The notes under the pieces are model-generated. The model saw only the letters and a program-made list of their open reading frames with translations, was not told the DNA's origin and did no database searches. Both the position numbers and the translations under genes were made by a program. A stretch of DNA of 64,000 bases, taken from the NCBI RefSeq assembly GCF_051433165.1, contig NZ_JBHMFS010000007.1, forward strand, positions 159,080 through 223,079, written 5' to 3'. Of this stretch, positions 34,203 through 43,334 are shown one piece after another (the first letter of the stretch is position 1; each line of letters begins with the position of its first letter). The DNA is from Falsiroseomonas sp051433165. Lineage in GTDB: Bacteria > Pseudomonadota > Alphaproteobacteria > Acetobacterales > Acetobacteraceae.

Positions 34203-34991
34203 ATGGACGATGCCGCGCTGGCCGACCGGCTGGGCGGCACCCGCGTGCTGCTGTGCTACGGCCTGCTGGGCGAGGTCATTGCCGGCCTCGCCCCGGTGGG
34301 CATGGGCTATATGGGCGCGCAACTGGCGTGGCTCACCGGCCTCGGCGTCGCGGTGCAGGTGGTGAAGCTGCCGACCGCCGCGCCGGTCGGCGTCAATGCC
34401 GGGCGGATCGCCGCCGCCATGCTGGCCGACCCCCGCCCGGCCATCCTGGTCGGCCATTCCAAGGGCGGGCTGGAGGCGCTGGCGGCGCTGCTGCGGCCTG
34501 GCATGGCCGAGGGATGCCGCGGCTTCATCGCCCTTCAGACGCCCTTCTTCGGCTCCCCGGTCGCGGATCTGATCCTGGCGCGGCGGCCGGTGCTGATGGC
34601 GGTGCATCATGTGGCAAGGATGTCGCGCCTCGGTACTGGGCGTGGGCTGCGGGATCTGACGACGCCGGTAAGGCAGGCCTGGATGCGCGCCCACGCCGCG
34701 GAGGTGGCGGCACTGGCCGTGCGGCTGCCGGTTGTCACGCTGGCGACGGATCTCGGCGCCGAGGGCGGCGATTGGCGAGACGCAATCTACCGCCCGCTGG
34801 CGCGCTGGATGCTGGCGCAGGGGGCCGGGCCGAATGACGGGCTGGTACCCGTCGCCTCCGCCCTGCTGCCCGGGGCCCGCCAGGCGGTGCTGCCTGGCTG
34901 CCACCGCGCGCTGGTGGCGCGCGGCCCAGGGCGGGATCCGGTGGAAGTCTTGCGGATGGCGCTGGGGCTTGTGGTCCTTGCGGCGGCCTGA
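34203..34991 (+). CDS. alpha/beta hydrolase-like protein
   Basis: 262 residues. VLLCYGLLGEVI near the start and the nucleophile elbow VGHSKGGLEALAALL (GHSKGG, Ser about residue 85) place it in the lipase/esterase fold. IALQTPFFGSPVADL follows, as in PGAP1- and lipase-like proteins. The acid and His are less clear; His in LPGCHRALVARG is a candidate. No signal peptide is present, so it is probably cytoplasmic. It is separated from the oxidoreductase by one base and probably coexpressed. Substrate unknown. Confidence 0.75.
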   Translation: MDDAALADRLGGTRVLLCYGLLGEVIAGLAPVGMGYMGAQLAWLTGLGVAVQVVKLPTAAPVGVNAGRIAAAMLADPRPAILVGHSKGGLEALAALLRPGMAEGCRGFIALQTPFFGSPVADLILARRPVLMAVHHVARMSRLGTGRGLRDLTTPVRQAWMRAHAAEVAALAVRLPVVTLATDLGAEGGDWRDAIYRPLARWMLAQGAGPNDGLVPVASALLPGARQAVLPGCHRALVARGPGRDPVEVLRMALGLVVLAAA

Positions 34992-35000
34992 TCTGCCTGG

Positions 35001-35841
35001 TCAGCCGAAAATCACCTCGCCTTCCGCCAGGGAGGTGACGCCGCGCAGGGTGGCGATCAGCACCGGGTCCTCGAGACCCAGGCCATCCATGTCGAAGCTC
35101 ATCTCGCCATTGGTGGTGTTGAACAGCAAGGTCGATTCCGCGCCGGCCACGGGTGCGCTGCCCTGGACCAGCGGCCCAGGCGTGCCGAAGAACAAACGGA
35201 TCACATCCTCCCCGCTCACGAAGCCGCGGATGATATCGCCGCCATCCGCCCGATCGACGAACATGAAGACATCCTGCGCCCCGTCGGCATAGGTCTGGAG
35301 CAGATCGGCGCCGGTCCCACCAAAGAAGGTATCGGCCCCGGCGCCGCCCACCAGCGTGTCATCGCCGGCACCGCCGAAGAGGTAGTCATTGCCTGCACCG
35401 CCGTTGATCAGATCGTTGTCCCACCCGCCATACAGCACATCGTCGCCGTCGCCGCCCAGAAGGGTGTTCTCACCGTCCTCGCCATGCAGCACATCATTGC
35501 CGGTGCCGCCATTCAGCAGGTCGTTGCCCGCGCCGCCAAACAGCAGATCGTCGCCGGCGCCGCCCAGGACACGATCATCGCCGTCCTCGCCCATCAGTGT
35601 GTCATTGCCGGCGCCGCCGCTCAGCAGGTCGTTGCCCACGCCGCCAAAGGCCCTATCGTTGCCCTCGGAGCGAAACGGTGCGTTCCGGACCCGCCGTGAA
35701 AAGCCAGATCGGCTCCAGCGTGAAGAAGCCGTCCTGGAAATCGCGCCTGACAAATACGGTGTTGATCTGCACGGGGGGGGCTCCGGTCCGGCCAAGGTTC
35801 GAATTGGGACGGATAAAGAAGCGCAGCCAAAATGAATGCAA
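35001..35841 (-). pseudogene. RTX calcium-binding protein, probably frameshifted near 35670
   Basis: About 220 C-terminal residues carry at least nine GGxGxDxL calcium nonapeptides (GGVGNDLLSG to GGAGADTFFG), then DVFMFVDRADGGDIIRGF and a beta-rich end. The frame holding the repeats has an Arg/Ser-rich, implausible N-terminus and no start codon next to the repeats. In another frame, 35841-35653 reads a plausible start, MHSFWLRFFIRPN, through INTVFVRRDFQDGFF and FTAGPERTVSL, then stops just where the repeats begin. A single base change near 35665-35680 would join them into a protein of about 280 residues. A C8/G8 homopolymer at about 35773 is a second weak point. A secreted calcium-binding protein is likely when intact. 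Confidence 0.6.
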
Positions 35842-35915
35842 GCGTTAAAAATTGATTGCCCTGAGACGCGCCGCATCCCACGGCCCGGGGCGCATGCCGC
35901 GCCCCGGGACTCGCC

Positions 35916-36641
35916 TCATTCCTTAGCCACTTCCACCAGCACCAGCTCCGCATCCTCATCCGCCGTGATGTGGATGGCCGCCTCATCGACGATGCCGGCG
36001 CCGTCCCGCAGGGCGAGGGCCGCGCCATTCACCGTGGCCGCGCCCTTCGCCACCACCAGATAGGCGGCGCGGCCAGGCTCCAGCGCCTGGGTCAGCGTCT
36101 GGCCCTTGGCGAGGCTCGCCGCCAGCACCGCGCCATTGACGTTGAGCGGCAGCGCGCCGGAGCCGGCATCGCCGGGCCGGCCGGAGGCCAGCACCTCGAA
36201 CCCCGTGACGGCAGTGCCGTCACCCCGCGCTGCCTTGGGGAATTCCTTGGCGCCCCAATTCGGCTTGGCACCCCGCACATCTGGCATGATCCAGATCTGG
36301 AAAATCTTCGTCACATCGGGTTCGAGGTTGTATTCGGCATGCGTCACGCCGGTGCCGGCGGACATGATCTGCACGTCGCCCGCCGCGGTGCGGCCCTCAT
36401 TGCCGAGGTTGTCCCGGTGCGTGATGGCGCCTTCGCGGACATAGGTGATGATTTCCATGTCGCGGTGCGGGTGGGCGTCGAAGCCCGTGCCGGGCGCGAT
36501 CTCGTCATCGTTCCAGACGCGCAAGCGACCCCAGCTCATGCGATCCGGATCGCGGTAGTTGGCGAAGGAGAAGTGGTGCTTGGCCTTGAGCCAGCCATGG
36601 TTGGCGCCGCCGAGGCTGGCGAAGGGGCGAACATCGATCAT
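35916..36641 (-). CDS. pirin family protein
   Basis: 241 residues, bicupin. Metal ligands lie in GFDAHPHRDMEIITYV (His-x-His) and in GVTHAEYN, and the first-cupin motif WGRLRVWNDDEI is typical. The GTGVTHAE and PDVTKIFQIWIMP segments fit the YhhW/pirin group, some of which act as quercetin dioxygenases. The ATG at 36641 begins MIDVRPFASLGGANHGWL. No operon partner is evident, since a universal stress protein gene lies upstream with a hairpin between. Confidence 0.9.
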   Translation of the reverse strand: MIDVRPFASLGGANHGWLKAKHHFSFANYRDPDRMSWGRLRVWNDDEIAPGTGFDAHPHRDMEIITYVREGAITHRDNLGNEGRTAAGDVQIMSAGTGVTHAEYNLEPDVTKIFQIWIMPDVRGAKPNWGAKEFPKAARGDGTAVTGFEVLASGRPGDAGSGALPLNVNGAVLAASLAKGQTLTQALEPGRAAYLVVAKGAATVNGAALALRDGAGIVDEAAIHITADEDAELVLVEVAKE

Positions 36642-36743
36642 CGGTTCTCTCCGGTCCTTGCGCCCGGGCCCAAGCCCGCGGCGCGTCAGTTGAGCGGAGA
36701 GATAGGCGTAACGGCCCGCCCGCACAGCAAGGCGGCCGGGATG

Positions 36744-36770
36744 GGGGCCATTCAGCGGGTGAATGACCCC
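36744..36770 (-). terminator. hairpin after the universal stress protein gene
   Basis: Arms 36744-36754 (GGGGCCATTCA) and 36760-36770 (TGAATGACCCC) pair with one mismatch around a 5-base loop. It lies 8 bases after the usp stop codon on the minus strand and has no T tract. Confidence 0.45.
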
Positions 36771-36777
36771 GCTGGGT

Positions 36778-37656
36778 CTACCGGCACATCAGGATCGGGA
36801 TTTCCGAATTCTCCAGCACATGCCGTGTCACGCCGCCCAGGATCAACTGGCGCAGGCGGGAATGGCTGTAGGCGCCCTGGCACATCAGGTCCGCGCCGAA
36901 ATCCCGCGCCGCGCCCAGCAGCCCGGCGCCAACTTCGCGGGTCTGCGACTTGAAGGGCACCAGTTCCGCCTCGATCTCGTGCCAGCGCAGATAGGCCTGG
37001 ATACCCTCCGCCGCCGGGCCGCGGCGCTGGTAGTCCTCGGAATGCAGGATGCGGACGGCCTGGGCGCGGTGCAGCCAGGGCAGCGCGGCAGCGACCGCCG
37101 CGGCGCTTTCAGCGCTCCCATTCCAGGCGATGCAGACCCGCGCGCCCAGCACATCCGGCGCCGTGCGCGGCGCGATCAGCACCGGGCGGCCGCTGTCGAA
37201 CAGCACGGCATGCAGCGCGTCGGAGGAGGAGACATCCTCATCCGCCTCCGGATGCGGCACCACCGCCATGTCGTAGAGGCGCGATTGCTGCGCCACCACA
37301 TCCTCCTCCCGCCCCGCGATCGCTTCGAAGGACAGGGTGACGCCCGGCACCTTCAGCGCGGTGTTGGGGTCCGCCGCCATGGTCAGGTCGCCATGGGTGG
37401 CGGTGAATTTCTCGAACAGGGATCGGACGCGGCCGGCGCGCTCGCCGGATTCGCGTTCGGTCGCGGCCATCATCTCCTCGATCATGGCGCCCGACAGGCC
37501 TTCGCCGGCCAGCGGCGCGACATCGCGCGCATCGACGCGTACATGCAGGCAGTGCAGATGCGCGCTCCAGATTCGCGCGACAATCAGGCCCGTGGCAAGC
37601 GCGGCTTCCCCGGCCGCGGTACCGGTCAATGGCAGCAACAGGCGGCGATAAGCCAT
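36778..37656 (-). CDS. universal stress protein (tandem type)
   Basis: 292 residues, long enough for two Usp domains. YRRLLLPLTGTAAGEAAL opens the first. The second ends with the nucleotide-binding motif GADLMCQGAYSHSRLRQLILGGVTRHVLENSEIPILM (read as two segments), where GxxSHSRLRQ...GG lines the ATP site. The link between halves, RPVLIAPRT, and VCIAWNGSAESAAAV mark the start of the second domain. Probably a cytoplasmic stress sensor that binds ATP. No partner gene. Confidence 0.9.
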   Translation of the reverse strand: MAYRRLLLPLTGTAAGEAALATGLIVARIWSAHLHCLHVRVDARDVAPLAGEGLSGAMIEEMMAATERESGERAGRVRSLFEKFTATHGDLTMAADPNTALKVPGVTLSFEAIAGREEDVVAQQSRLYDMAVVPHPEADEDVSSSDALHAVLFDSGRPVLIAPRTAPDVLGARVCIAWNGSAESAAAVAAALPWLHRAQAVRILHSEDYQRRGPAAEGIQAYLRWHEIEAELVPFKSQTREVGAGLLGAARDFGADLMCQGAYSHSRLRQLILGGVTRHVLENSEIPILMCR

Positions 37657-37706
37657 CGCGCCTCTCCTTTATCCAGGTTTGGGTGCGGAAAGCCTTCCCG
37701 GAGACT

Positions 37707-39191
37707 TTATGCCCCAGTTCCAGGGGTTAAGGCCAGCGCAGCCCGTACCGGTTCCAACGGCGCGCCGGCATTCACCACCTGCCAGGTGACGGCGCCGGGA
37801 TCGGCGGCGGCAGCCTGGTCCAGCACGGCCACCGTCGCATCCGAGGCATCCCGCCCCTCCGCGCTGCGGGCGGCGACGCGTTGGCGCAGTAGGTCGAGCG
37901 GCGCGACCAGCCAGAAACCCTTGAAGGGATACGGCGCGGCGGCCGCCTCCGCCGCTTGGCGCTGCGCCGGGTCCAGGAAGACGGCGTCCAGCACCACGCT
38001 GTGGCCGGCCGCCAGGGCCTGGGCGGCGGCGGCGTAGATCTCGGCGTGCACGGCCTGGCTTTCCGCCTCGGCGTAGGATTCGGACGACAGGCGTGCTTCC
38101 GGCGCAACGCCAGCGCGGCGCTTGCGGGTCTCATCCGTCCGCAGATGCAGGGCTCCGGGGGCGGCGCCGAGATCGGGGGCCATCTGCCGCGCGAGCCAGG
38201 TCTTGCCGGTGCCCTGCAACCCGCCCACCGCCACCAGCCGCGGCGGCATGGGGCGGATATGCGCCTCCGCCGCCGCCAGATAGGCCAGCCCGTCGCCGCC
38301 GGTCCGCGCCGTCACATGCGCGCGTACCATTGCCCGCAGCGCCATCCAGAAGCCCAGCGCCGGCAGCAGGCCGAAATCCCCGGTCCGCGCCAGGTACCGG
38401 TTCATCACACGGTTCGCCGCCGGGCGCTGGCCAGACTGGCAAAAATCCATCAGCAGGAAGGCGAGGTCGTAGCCGGTATCCGTGGTCGCCATCGCCTCGT
38501 CGAATTCCAGCGCGTCGAAGGGCGTCGGCCGGCCTTCCCACAGGCACAGATTGCCGAGGTGCAGATCGCCATGGCAGCGCCGCACCCGCCCCGCCGCCGC
38601 GCGTGCCGCCAGATGCGGGGTGAGCGCGGTGAGCCGCGCCTGCATGGCCGCGCCGAGCGCCGCGACGCGCCCCTCTGGCAGGCCGGTTTCGCGGCAGTCG
38701 CGGATATTGCCGGCGAGCACGCGCGCCATGGCCGCCGGCGCGTCGAAGCCGGGCGGCGCCGGGGCGGCGGCTTCGTGCAACGCCACCACCGCATCGGCCG
38801 TGGCGTCCAGCAGTTCCGGCGTCAGCCCGCCGCTGCGCGCAACGACGTCGAGGAAATCCCCCGCCGGCACGGGGGCCATACGGAGCACCCACTCCACCGG
38901 CTCCCCTGCCCCATCCAGCGCCAGGGTGCCATTCGGCGCGCGGGTCACGGCGACCACATCACGGTATAGGGCCGGCGCGTGCGGCTGGTTCAGCGCCAGT
39001 TCGCGCCGCGCGAAATGCTCGCGCGCCGCCAGATCGGAAAAATCCAGGAAGCCGAGGCGCACGGCCTTTTTCAGCTTCCACACCGTATCCGGCCCGATGA
39101 AGACGGCCGAGATATGCGTCTCCACCGGATCCGCCCCCGCCAGGCGCCGCAGCAGCGCCGCCACCGGGGCCTGATCGGCGGGAATGGTCAC
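37707..39191 (-). CDS. fusion of phosphotransferase-like and AAA/kinase-like ATPase domains
   Basis: 494 residues. The N-terminal half is an aminoglycoside-phosphotransferase-like fold: VRRCHGDLHLGNLCLWEG carries the catalytic Asp, and ALEFDEAMATTDTGYDLAFLLMD the metal-binding Asp. The C-terminal half has the P-loop GGLQGTGKTWLARQMA near residue 335, then TDETRKR and a VVLDAVFLDPAQR segment, as in small nucleoside or sugar kinases. Such two-domain proteins are widespread and have unknown substrates. The GTG at 39191, 10 bases after the pdxH stop, is the best start; its ribosome site is poor, suggesting coupling to pdxH. Antibiotic resistance should not be inferred. Confidence 0.8.
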   Translation of the reverse strand: MTIPADQAPVAALLRRLAGADPVETHISAVFIGPDTVWKLKKAVRLGFLDFSDLAAREHFARRELALNQPHAPALYRDVVAVTRAPNGTLALDGAGEPVEWVLRMAPVPAGDFLDVVARSGGLTPELLDATADAVVALHEAAAPAPPGFDAPAAMARVLAGNIRDCRETGLPEGRVAALGAAMQARLTALTPHLAARAAAGRVRRCHGDLHLGNLCLWEGRPTPFDALEFDEAMATTDTGYDLAFLLMDFCQSGQRPAANRVMNRYLARTGDFGLLPALGFWMALRAMVRAHVTARTGGDGLAYLAAAEAHIRPMPPRLVAVGGLQGTGKTWLARQMAPDLGAAPGALHLRTDETRKRRAGVAPEARLSSESYAEAESQAVHAEIYAAAAQALAAGHSVVLDAVFLDPAQRQAAEAAAAPYPFKGFWLVAPLDLLRQRVAARSAEGRDASDATVAVLDQAAAADPGAVTWQVVNAGAPLEPVRAALALTPGTGA

Positions 39192-39201
39192 GGCCAGATG
39201 G

Positions 39202-39792
39202 TCATGGGTAGAGCATCTCGATCCGCCAGCCGGCGCCGTCCCGGTGGAAGACGCGGCGCTCGTGCAGCCGGAAGGGCATGTCGCGCCACAGCTCCATGCG
39301 GTCCGGCACCAGGCGGAAGCCTGACCAGTGCGCCGGGCGGGGAATCTCGCCGATGCCGAAGCGCATGGTCTGCTCCGCCACCGCCTTCTCCAGCGCGAAG
39401 CGGGATTCCAGCGGCCGGGACTGCTTGCTGGCCCAGGCGCCGATGCGCGAGCCGCGGGCGCGGGAGGCGTAGTAGGCATCGGCCTCCGCCGCCGTCACCG
39501 GCTGCACCGCGCCTTCCACCCGCACGGAGCGCTGCAGCGTCTTCCAGTGGAAGCACAGCGCGGCGAAAGGGTTGGCCGTCAGTTCGCCGCCCTTGCGGCT
39601 TTCGAGGTTGGTGTAGAAGACAAACCCTTCCGGATCGACGCCCTTCAGCAGCACCATGCGCGCGGAGGGCCGGCCCTCCGGCGTGCTGGTGGCGAGGCAG
39701 ACGGCGTTCGGGTCGTTCGTTTCGGTCTTCGCCGCCTCCGCCATCCAGGCCTCGAAGATGGCAATCGGGTCTTCGGTTGCGGGCGAATCCAA
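39202..39792 (-). CDS. pdxH: pyridoxamine 5'-phosphate oxidase
   Basis: FMN enzyme that makes pyridoxal 5'-phosphate, 196 residues. The family segments are NAVCLATSTPEGRPSARMVLLKG, VFYTNLESRKGGEL, HWKTLQRSVRVEG and the C-terminal SGFRLVPDRMELW and RLHERRVFHRDG with substrate-binding Arg and His. The start is TTG at 39792: AGGAG lies 8 bases upstream, and homologs begin MDSP/MDL. The GTG at 39801 is too close to that ribosome site. It is divergent from fabI across 113 bases. Confidence 0.93.
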   Translation of the reverse strand: MDSPATEDPIAIFEAWMAEAAKTETNDPNAVCLATSTPEGRPSARMVLLKGVDPEGFVFYTNLESRKGGELTANPFAALCFHWKTLQRSVRVEGAVQPVTAAEADAYYASRARGSRIGAWASKQSRPLESRFALEKAVAEQTMRFGIGEIPRPAHWSGFRLVPDRMELWRDMPFRLHERRVFHRDGAGWRIEMLYP

Positions 39793-39905
39793 GGTGCACA
39801 CTCCTGGTCGGGCGGGGCCAGACAGGTGTGAGGCCCCTTGCCCGTGACAAGGGCATGTGCCACCACGGTGCGCTACTCGCAACCAGTCTCCGGTGCCCCC
39901 TTTCC

Positions 39906-40754
39906 ATGCCAGATGATGTTCCCTCCGAAGCCAACGGCGCGAAAGTGCCCACGGGCTCGCTGATGGCGGGGAAGCGCGGCGTCATCATGGGCGTGGCGAA
40001 TGACCGCTCCATCGCCTGGGGCATCGCGCAATACCTGGCCGCCCAGGGCGCCGAGATTGCCTTCACCTTCCAGGGTGAGGCGCTGGAGCGCCGCGTGCGC
40101 CCGCTGGCCGAGAGTATCGGCAGCAAGCATGTGCTGCCCTGCGACGTGACCGACGATGCCAGCGTCGATGCGGTGTTCGAGACCCTCGGCCGGGAGTGGG
40201 GCGGACTCGATTTCGTGGTCCATGCCATCGGCTTCGCCGACAAGCAGTTCCTGCGCGGCCGCTACATGGACACGCCGCGGGCGGCCTTCCTTCAAGCGAT
40301 GGATATTTCGGTCTATTCCTTCGTCTCCGTCGCGCAGCGTGCGGTGCCGCTGATGAAGCCGGGCGGATCGCTGCTGACCATGTCCTATCTGGGTGCCGAG
40401 CGGGTGACGCCGCATTACAACGTGATGGGCGTGGCCAAGGCGGCGCTGGAGGCCAGCGTGCGCTACATGGCGGCCGACCTCGGCAAATCCGGCATCCGGG
40501 TGAACGCGATCTCGGCCGGGCCGATCAAGACGCTGGCGGCCAGCGGGATCGGCGATTTCCGCTACATCCTCAAGTGGAACCAGTACAACGCGCCGCTGGA
40601 GCGGAATGTGACGATCGAGGATGTGGGTGGCGCGGGGCTGTATCTGCTGTCCGACCTCGCCTCCGGCGTCACCGGCGAGGTGCACCATGTGGATTGCGGC
40701 TACCACGTGGTGGGGATGAAGAACCCGGACGCGCCGGATATCGCGACGGTCTAA
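39906..40754 (+). CDS. fabI: enoyl-ACP reductase (NADH)
   Basis: Last step of each fatty-acid elongation cycle, 282 residues. After a 20-residue polar head comes GKRGVIMGVANDRSIAWGIAQ, the NADH-binding opening of FabI. The catalytic Tyr-x6-Lys pair lies in YNVMGVAKAALEASVRYMA, and the SYLGAERVTPHYN loop carries the other active-site Tyr. SAGPIKTLAASGI is the triclosan/substrate loop. All residues of an active FabI are present. aroC follows 26 bases on. Confidence 0.96.
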   Translation: MPDDVPSEANGAKVPTGSLMAGKRGVIMGVANDRSIAWGIAQYLAAQGAEIAFTFQGEALERRVRPLAESIGSKHVLPCDVTDDASVDAVFETLGREWGGLDFVVHAIGFADKQFLRGRYMDTPRAAFLQAMDISVYSFVSVAQRAVPLMKPGGSLLTMSYLGAERVTPHYNVMGVAKAALEASVRYMAADLGKSGIRVNAISAGPIKTLAASGIGDFRYILKWNQYNAPLERNVTIEDVGGAGLYLLSDLASGVTGEVHHVDCGYHVVGMKNPDAPDIATV

Positions 40755-40780
40755 GCGCAGGCGGCGCTAACGGGGCGACC

Positions 40781-41884
40781 ATGAGCCACAACACCTTCGG
40801 CCACCTGTTCCGCGTCACCACCTGGGGCGAGTCGCACGGCGCCGCCATCGGCTGCGTCGTCGATGGCTGCCCGCCGCGCCTCGCGCTGACAGAGGCGGAT
40901 ATCCAGCCCTACCTCGACCGCCGCCGCCCCGGCCAGTCCAAATTCGTGACGCAGCGGCAGGAAGCCGATGCCGTGCGCATCCTGTCCGGCACCTTCGAGG
41001 GCGCCACCACCGGCACCCCCATCGCGCTGCACATCGACAACACCGACCAGCGCAGCAAGGACTACGGCGAGATCAAGGACCGTTTTCGGCCGGGCCATGC
41101 CGACCTGACCTATGAGCTGAAATACGGCGTCCGCGACTATCGCGGCGGCGGCCGGTCCTCGGCGCGGGAAACCGCGATGCGCGTCGCCGCCGGGGCCATC
41201 GCCCGGCGCGTGCTGGAGGGTGTGACCATCCGCGGCGCCCTGGTGAATATGGGCGGCGACGAAATTGACCGCGCCCGCTTCGACTGGGCGCAGGTGGACC
41301 AGAACCCCTTCTTCTGCCCGGACCCCCTCGCCGCCGCCCGCTGGGAAGCCACGCTGACCGCCGCCCGCAAATCCGGCTCCTCCCTCGGCGCGGTGGTGGA
41401 AGTGGTGGCGGAGGGCGTGCCTCCCGGCCTCGGCGCGCCGATCTACGGCAAGCTGGATGCGGAGCTCGCCAGCGCGCTGATGAGCATCAATGCGGTGAAG
41501 GGCGTCGAGATCGGTGATGGCTTCGCCGCCGCCGCCTTGTCCGGCGAAGGCAATGCCGATGAGATGCGGATGGGGCCGGATGGCCAGGTGGTGTTCGGCT
41601 CGAACCACGCCGGCGGCATCCTGGGCGGAATCTCCACCGGGCAGCCGATCGTCGCGCGTTTCGTGGTGAAGCCCACCTCCTCCATCCTCACCCCCCGGCA
41701 ATCCGTGGATCGCTTCGGGCAGGATGTGGAGGTGCTGACCAAGGGCCGGCACGACCCCTGCGTCGGCATCCGCGCCGTGCCGGTGGGGGAAGCGATGCTC
41801 GCCCTGGTGCTGGCCGATGCTCTGCTGCGGCACCGCGCGCAGAACCCGGATGCGCCGGAAACAGCCCGCCTGCCGCGCAACTGA
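40781..41884 (+). CDS. aroC: chorismate synthase
   Basis: Makes chorismate from EPSP with reduced FMN, the end of the shikimate pathway. 367 residues. TWGESHGAAIGCVVDGCPP, RRPGQSKFVTQRQEAD, the PGHADLTYELKYGVRDYRGGGRSSARETA region and GNHAGGILGGISTGQPI (as read in SNHAGGILGG) are all typical, with active His in GESHG and GHAD. It is bifunctional only if a flavin reductase is fused, which is not the case here. Cotranscription with fabI is likely (26-base gap). Confidence 0.97.
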   Translation: MSHNTFGHLFRVTTWGESHGAAIGCVVDGCPPRLALTEADIQPYLDRRRPGQSKFVTQRQEADAVRILSGTFEGATTGTPIALHIDNTDQRSKDYGEIKDRFRPGHADLTYELKYGVRDYRGGGRSSARETAMRVAAGAIARRVLEGVTIRGALVNMGGDEIDRARFDWAQVDQNPFFCPDPLAAARWEATLTAARKSGSSLGAVVEVVAEGVPPGLGAPIYGKLDAELASALMSINAVKGVEIGDGFAAAALSGEGNADEMRMGPDGQVVFGSNHAGGILGGISTGQPIVARFVVKPTSSILTPRQSVDRFGQDVEVLTKGRHDPCVGIRAVPVGEAMLALVLADALLRHRAQNPDAPETARLPRN

Positions 41885-41995
41885 CGTCCGGATTCTCAAT
41901 TCCGACGAATTTAGTCGCCTATCACGCATCTGGTGCTTGACGCTGCCCCCTCGGAAGGCGTTAGGGATACGCATCAACGTGATCGGGCCAAAGTC

Positions 41996-43198
41996 ATGCC
42001 TTTTGCCGACCATCGGCCGGACCCGGCCGATCTCGATCGTTTTCGTGCCCTTTGCGGCGCCCGGCTCTGGGCGAAGCGGCTGGGGGATATTGCCCAGCTT
42101 GCTGCCGCCCCCTCCCTCTCCGGCCGCGCAGCGCAGCAGCGCCACGCGCTGGAGCTGGTGCTGGCCCGGCTGACGGACCCGAAGGCGCTGGCCCGCGCCA
42201 CGCCGGCCGAGCGCCATGCGCTGGCCTTCGCGCGGGAGGCGGTGAAGCTCGCCGCCCAATTGCCCACGCCGCAGCGCGCCCGGCTGCGGGCCGAGATCGC
42301 CGCCGGCCTGACCGGCGAAGCCACGCTTATGCCGCTGTTCCACCTGCTGCGGACCGCCGCCCTGCACCACAGCCGCGGCTTTGAGGTGACCTTCAACGGC
42401 CTGGCCGAGGAAGCCCCCTTCGACCTGCTGATCCGCCGTGATGGCGTGGAGGCCGAGGTGGTGTGCGAGACGGTTTCCGCCGAGGAAGGGCGGGAGGTGC
42501 ATCGCGGCGACTGGTGCGCGCTGGTCGACAAGGTGAACCCGGAATTGCAGACCTGGCTTGCCGCGCATCCGGGCCGCTATTTGCTGAAAATGACGCTGCC
42601 CGGCGGCATGGCGACGGATGCCCAGGTGGCGGATCTGCATGGCCGCATCGCCGCCCTGCTGGTGGCGCAGAAGCGCCAGGATACCAGCGCCGATGCGGTG
42701 CTGAAGCTGGACCCGCTGGTGCTGGCCGGTGCCCAGGCCAGCGTGCAGGGCCTGCCCGCCCAGCTTCGCGCCCAGTTCGGGGAAGAAGCGCATCTGGCCG
42801 TCACCGCCGGCCCGGGCGCCGGGTCGGTTTTCGTCATGGCCGCGCGCGCGGGGCGGGAGAATTCCATCGCCAAGGCGGTGACCCGCCGCTGCGCCCTGGT
42901 GGCGGAAAGCCGACTCAGCGGCAACCGCCCCGGCCTGCTGGCCATGTTCGTGGATGATGTGGACCGCGCGGAGTGGCGCGCCCTGCGCGAAAGGCTGGAG
43001 CTGGAGGGCGCCGCCCGCCGCTGGATGACGGAACCGGCCGCTCGCCGAGTGGTCGCCGTGGCCTGCACCAGCCGGATGGAGCTGTTCGGCGTGGCGCCGC
43101 CCGATGGCGCACCGGATGGCGAGTTGCGCTTCCGCAACCCGGGGCACCCGGCGGGGAAGAACCCGGCCCTGGCGCCGGCCGTCGCTTCCTCCCTCTGA
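41996..43198 (+). CDS. uncharacterised protein with a possible nuclease-like core
   Basis: 400 residues, soluble, no signal peptide. An Ala/Leu/Arg-rich helical N-terminal third is followed by a core with FEVTFNGLAEEAPFDLLIRRDGVEAEVVCETVSAEEGRE (read in pieces). The arrangement Asp...Glu-x-x-Cys-Glu after alternating beta strands is loosely like the PD-(D/E)xK nuclease fold, but this is only an impression. The C-terminal half has alternating strands and a GRENSIAKAVTRRCALV segment. The ATG at 41996 opens MPFADHRPDPADL. It is not clearly in an operon with aroC (111-base gap). I do not recognise the family. Confidence 0.6.
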   Translation: MPFADHRPDPADLDRFRALCGARLWAKRLGDIAQLAAAPSLSGRAAQQRHALELVLARLTDPKALARATPAERHALAFAREAVKLAAQLPTPQRARLRAEIAAGLTGEATLMPLFHLLRTAALHHSRGFEVTFNGLAEEAPFDLLIRRDGVEAEVVCETVSAEEGREVHRGDWCALVDKVNPELQTWLAAHPGRYLLKMTLPGGMATDAQVADLHGRIAALLVAQKRQDTSADAVLKLDPLVLAGAQASVQGLPAQLRAQFGEEAHLAVTAGPGAGSVFVMAARAGRENSIAKAVTRRCALVAESRLSGNRPGLLAMFVDDVDRAEWRALRERLELEGAARRWMTEPAARRVVAVACTSRMELFGVAPPDGAPDGELRFRNPGHPAGKNPALAPAVASSL

Positions 43199-43247
43199 GG
43201 CGGCGCGGGCAACCGCTGGCCCTGTGGCCGGGGCGACCTGCTCCGGT

Positions 43248-43276
43248 TTGCCGTGGCGTTGTGGGATCGGTATACA
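43248..43276 (+). promoter_or_regulatory. candidate promoter/operator before the GntR gene
   Basis: TTGCCG (43248-43253) and TATACA (43271-43276) are 17 bases apart, a sigma-70-like arrangement 58 bases before the gntR start. The -10 lies inside GGTATAC, a core like the operators of FCD-type GntR regulators, which suggests autorepression. Both halves match consensus only partly. Confidence 0.35.
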
Positions 43277-43334
43277 TCTTGTCCAGCCGGATGCGTCGCG
43301 CGCAAACCCGGATGCACAGGGACCCGACGCGCCG

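Noticed and set aside
37707..39191. Aminoglycoside resistance gene
   Set aside because: The phosphotransferase-like fold is fused to an unrelated ATPase; such fusions are common housekeeping-type proteins with unknown substrates.
40751..43147. 798-codon minus-strand frame spanning aroC and the next gene
   Set aside because: It crosses two convincing plus-strand genes, so it is an artefact of high GC content.
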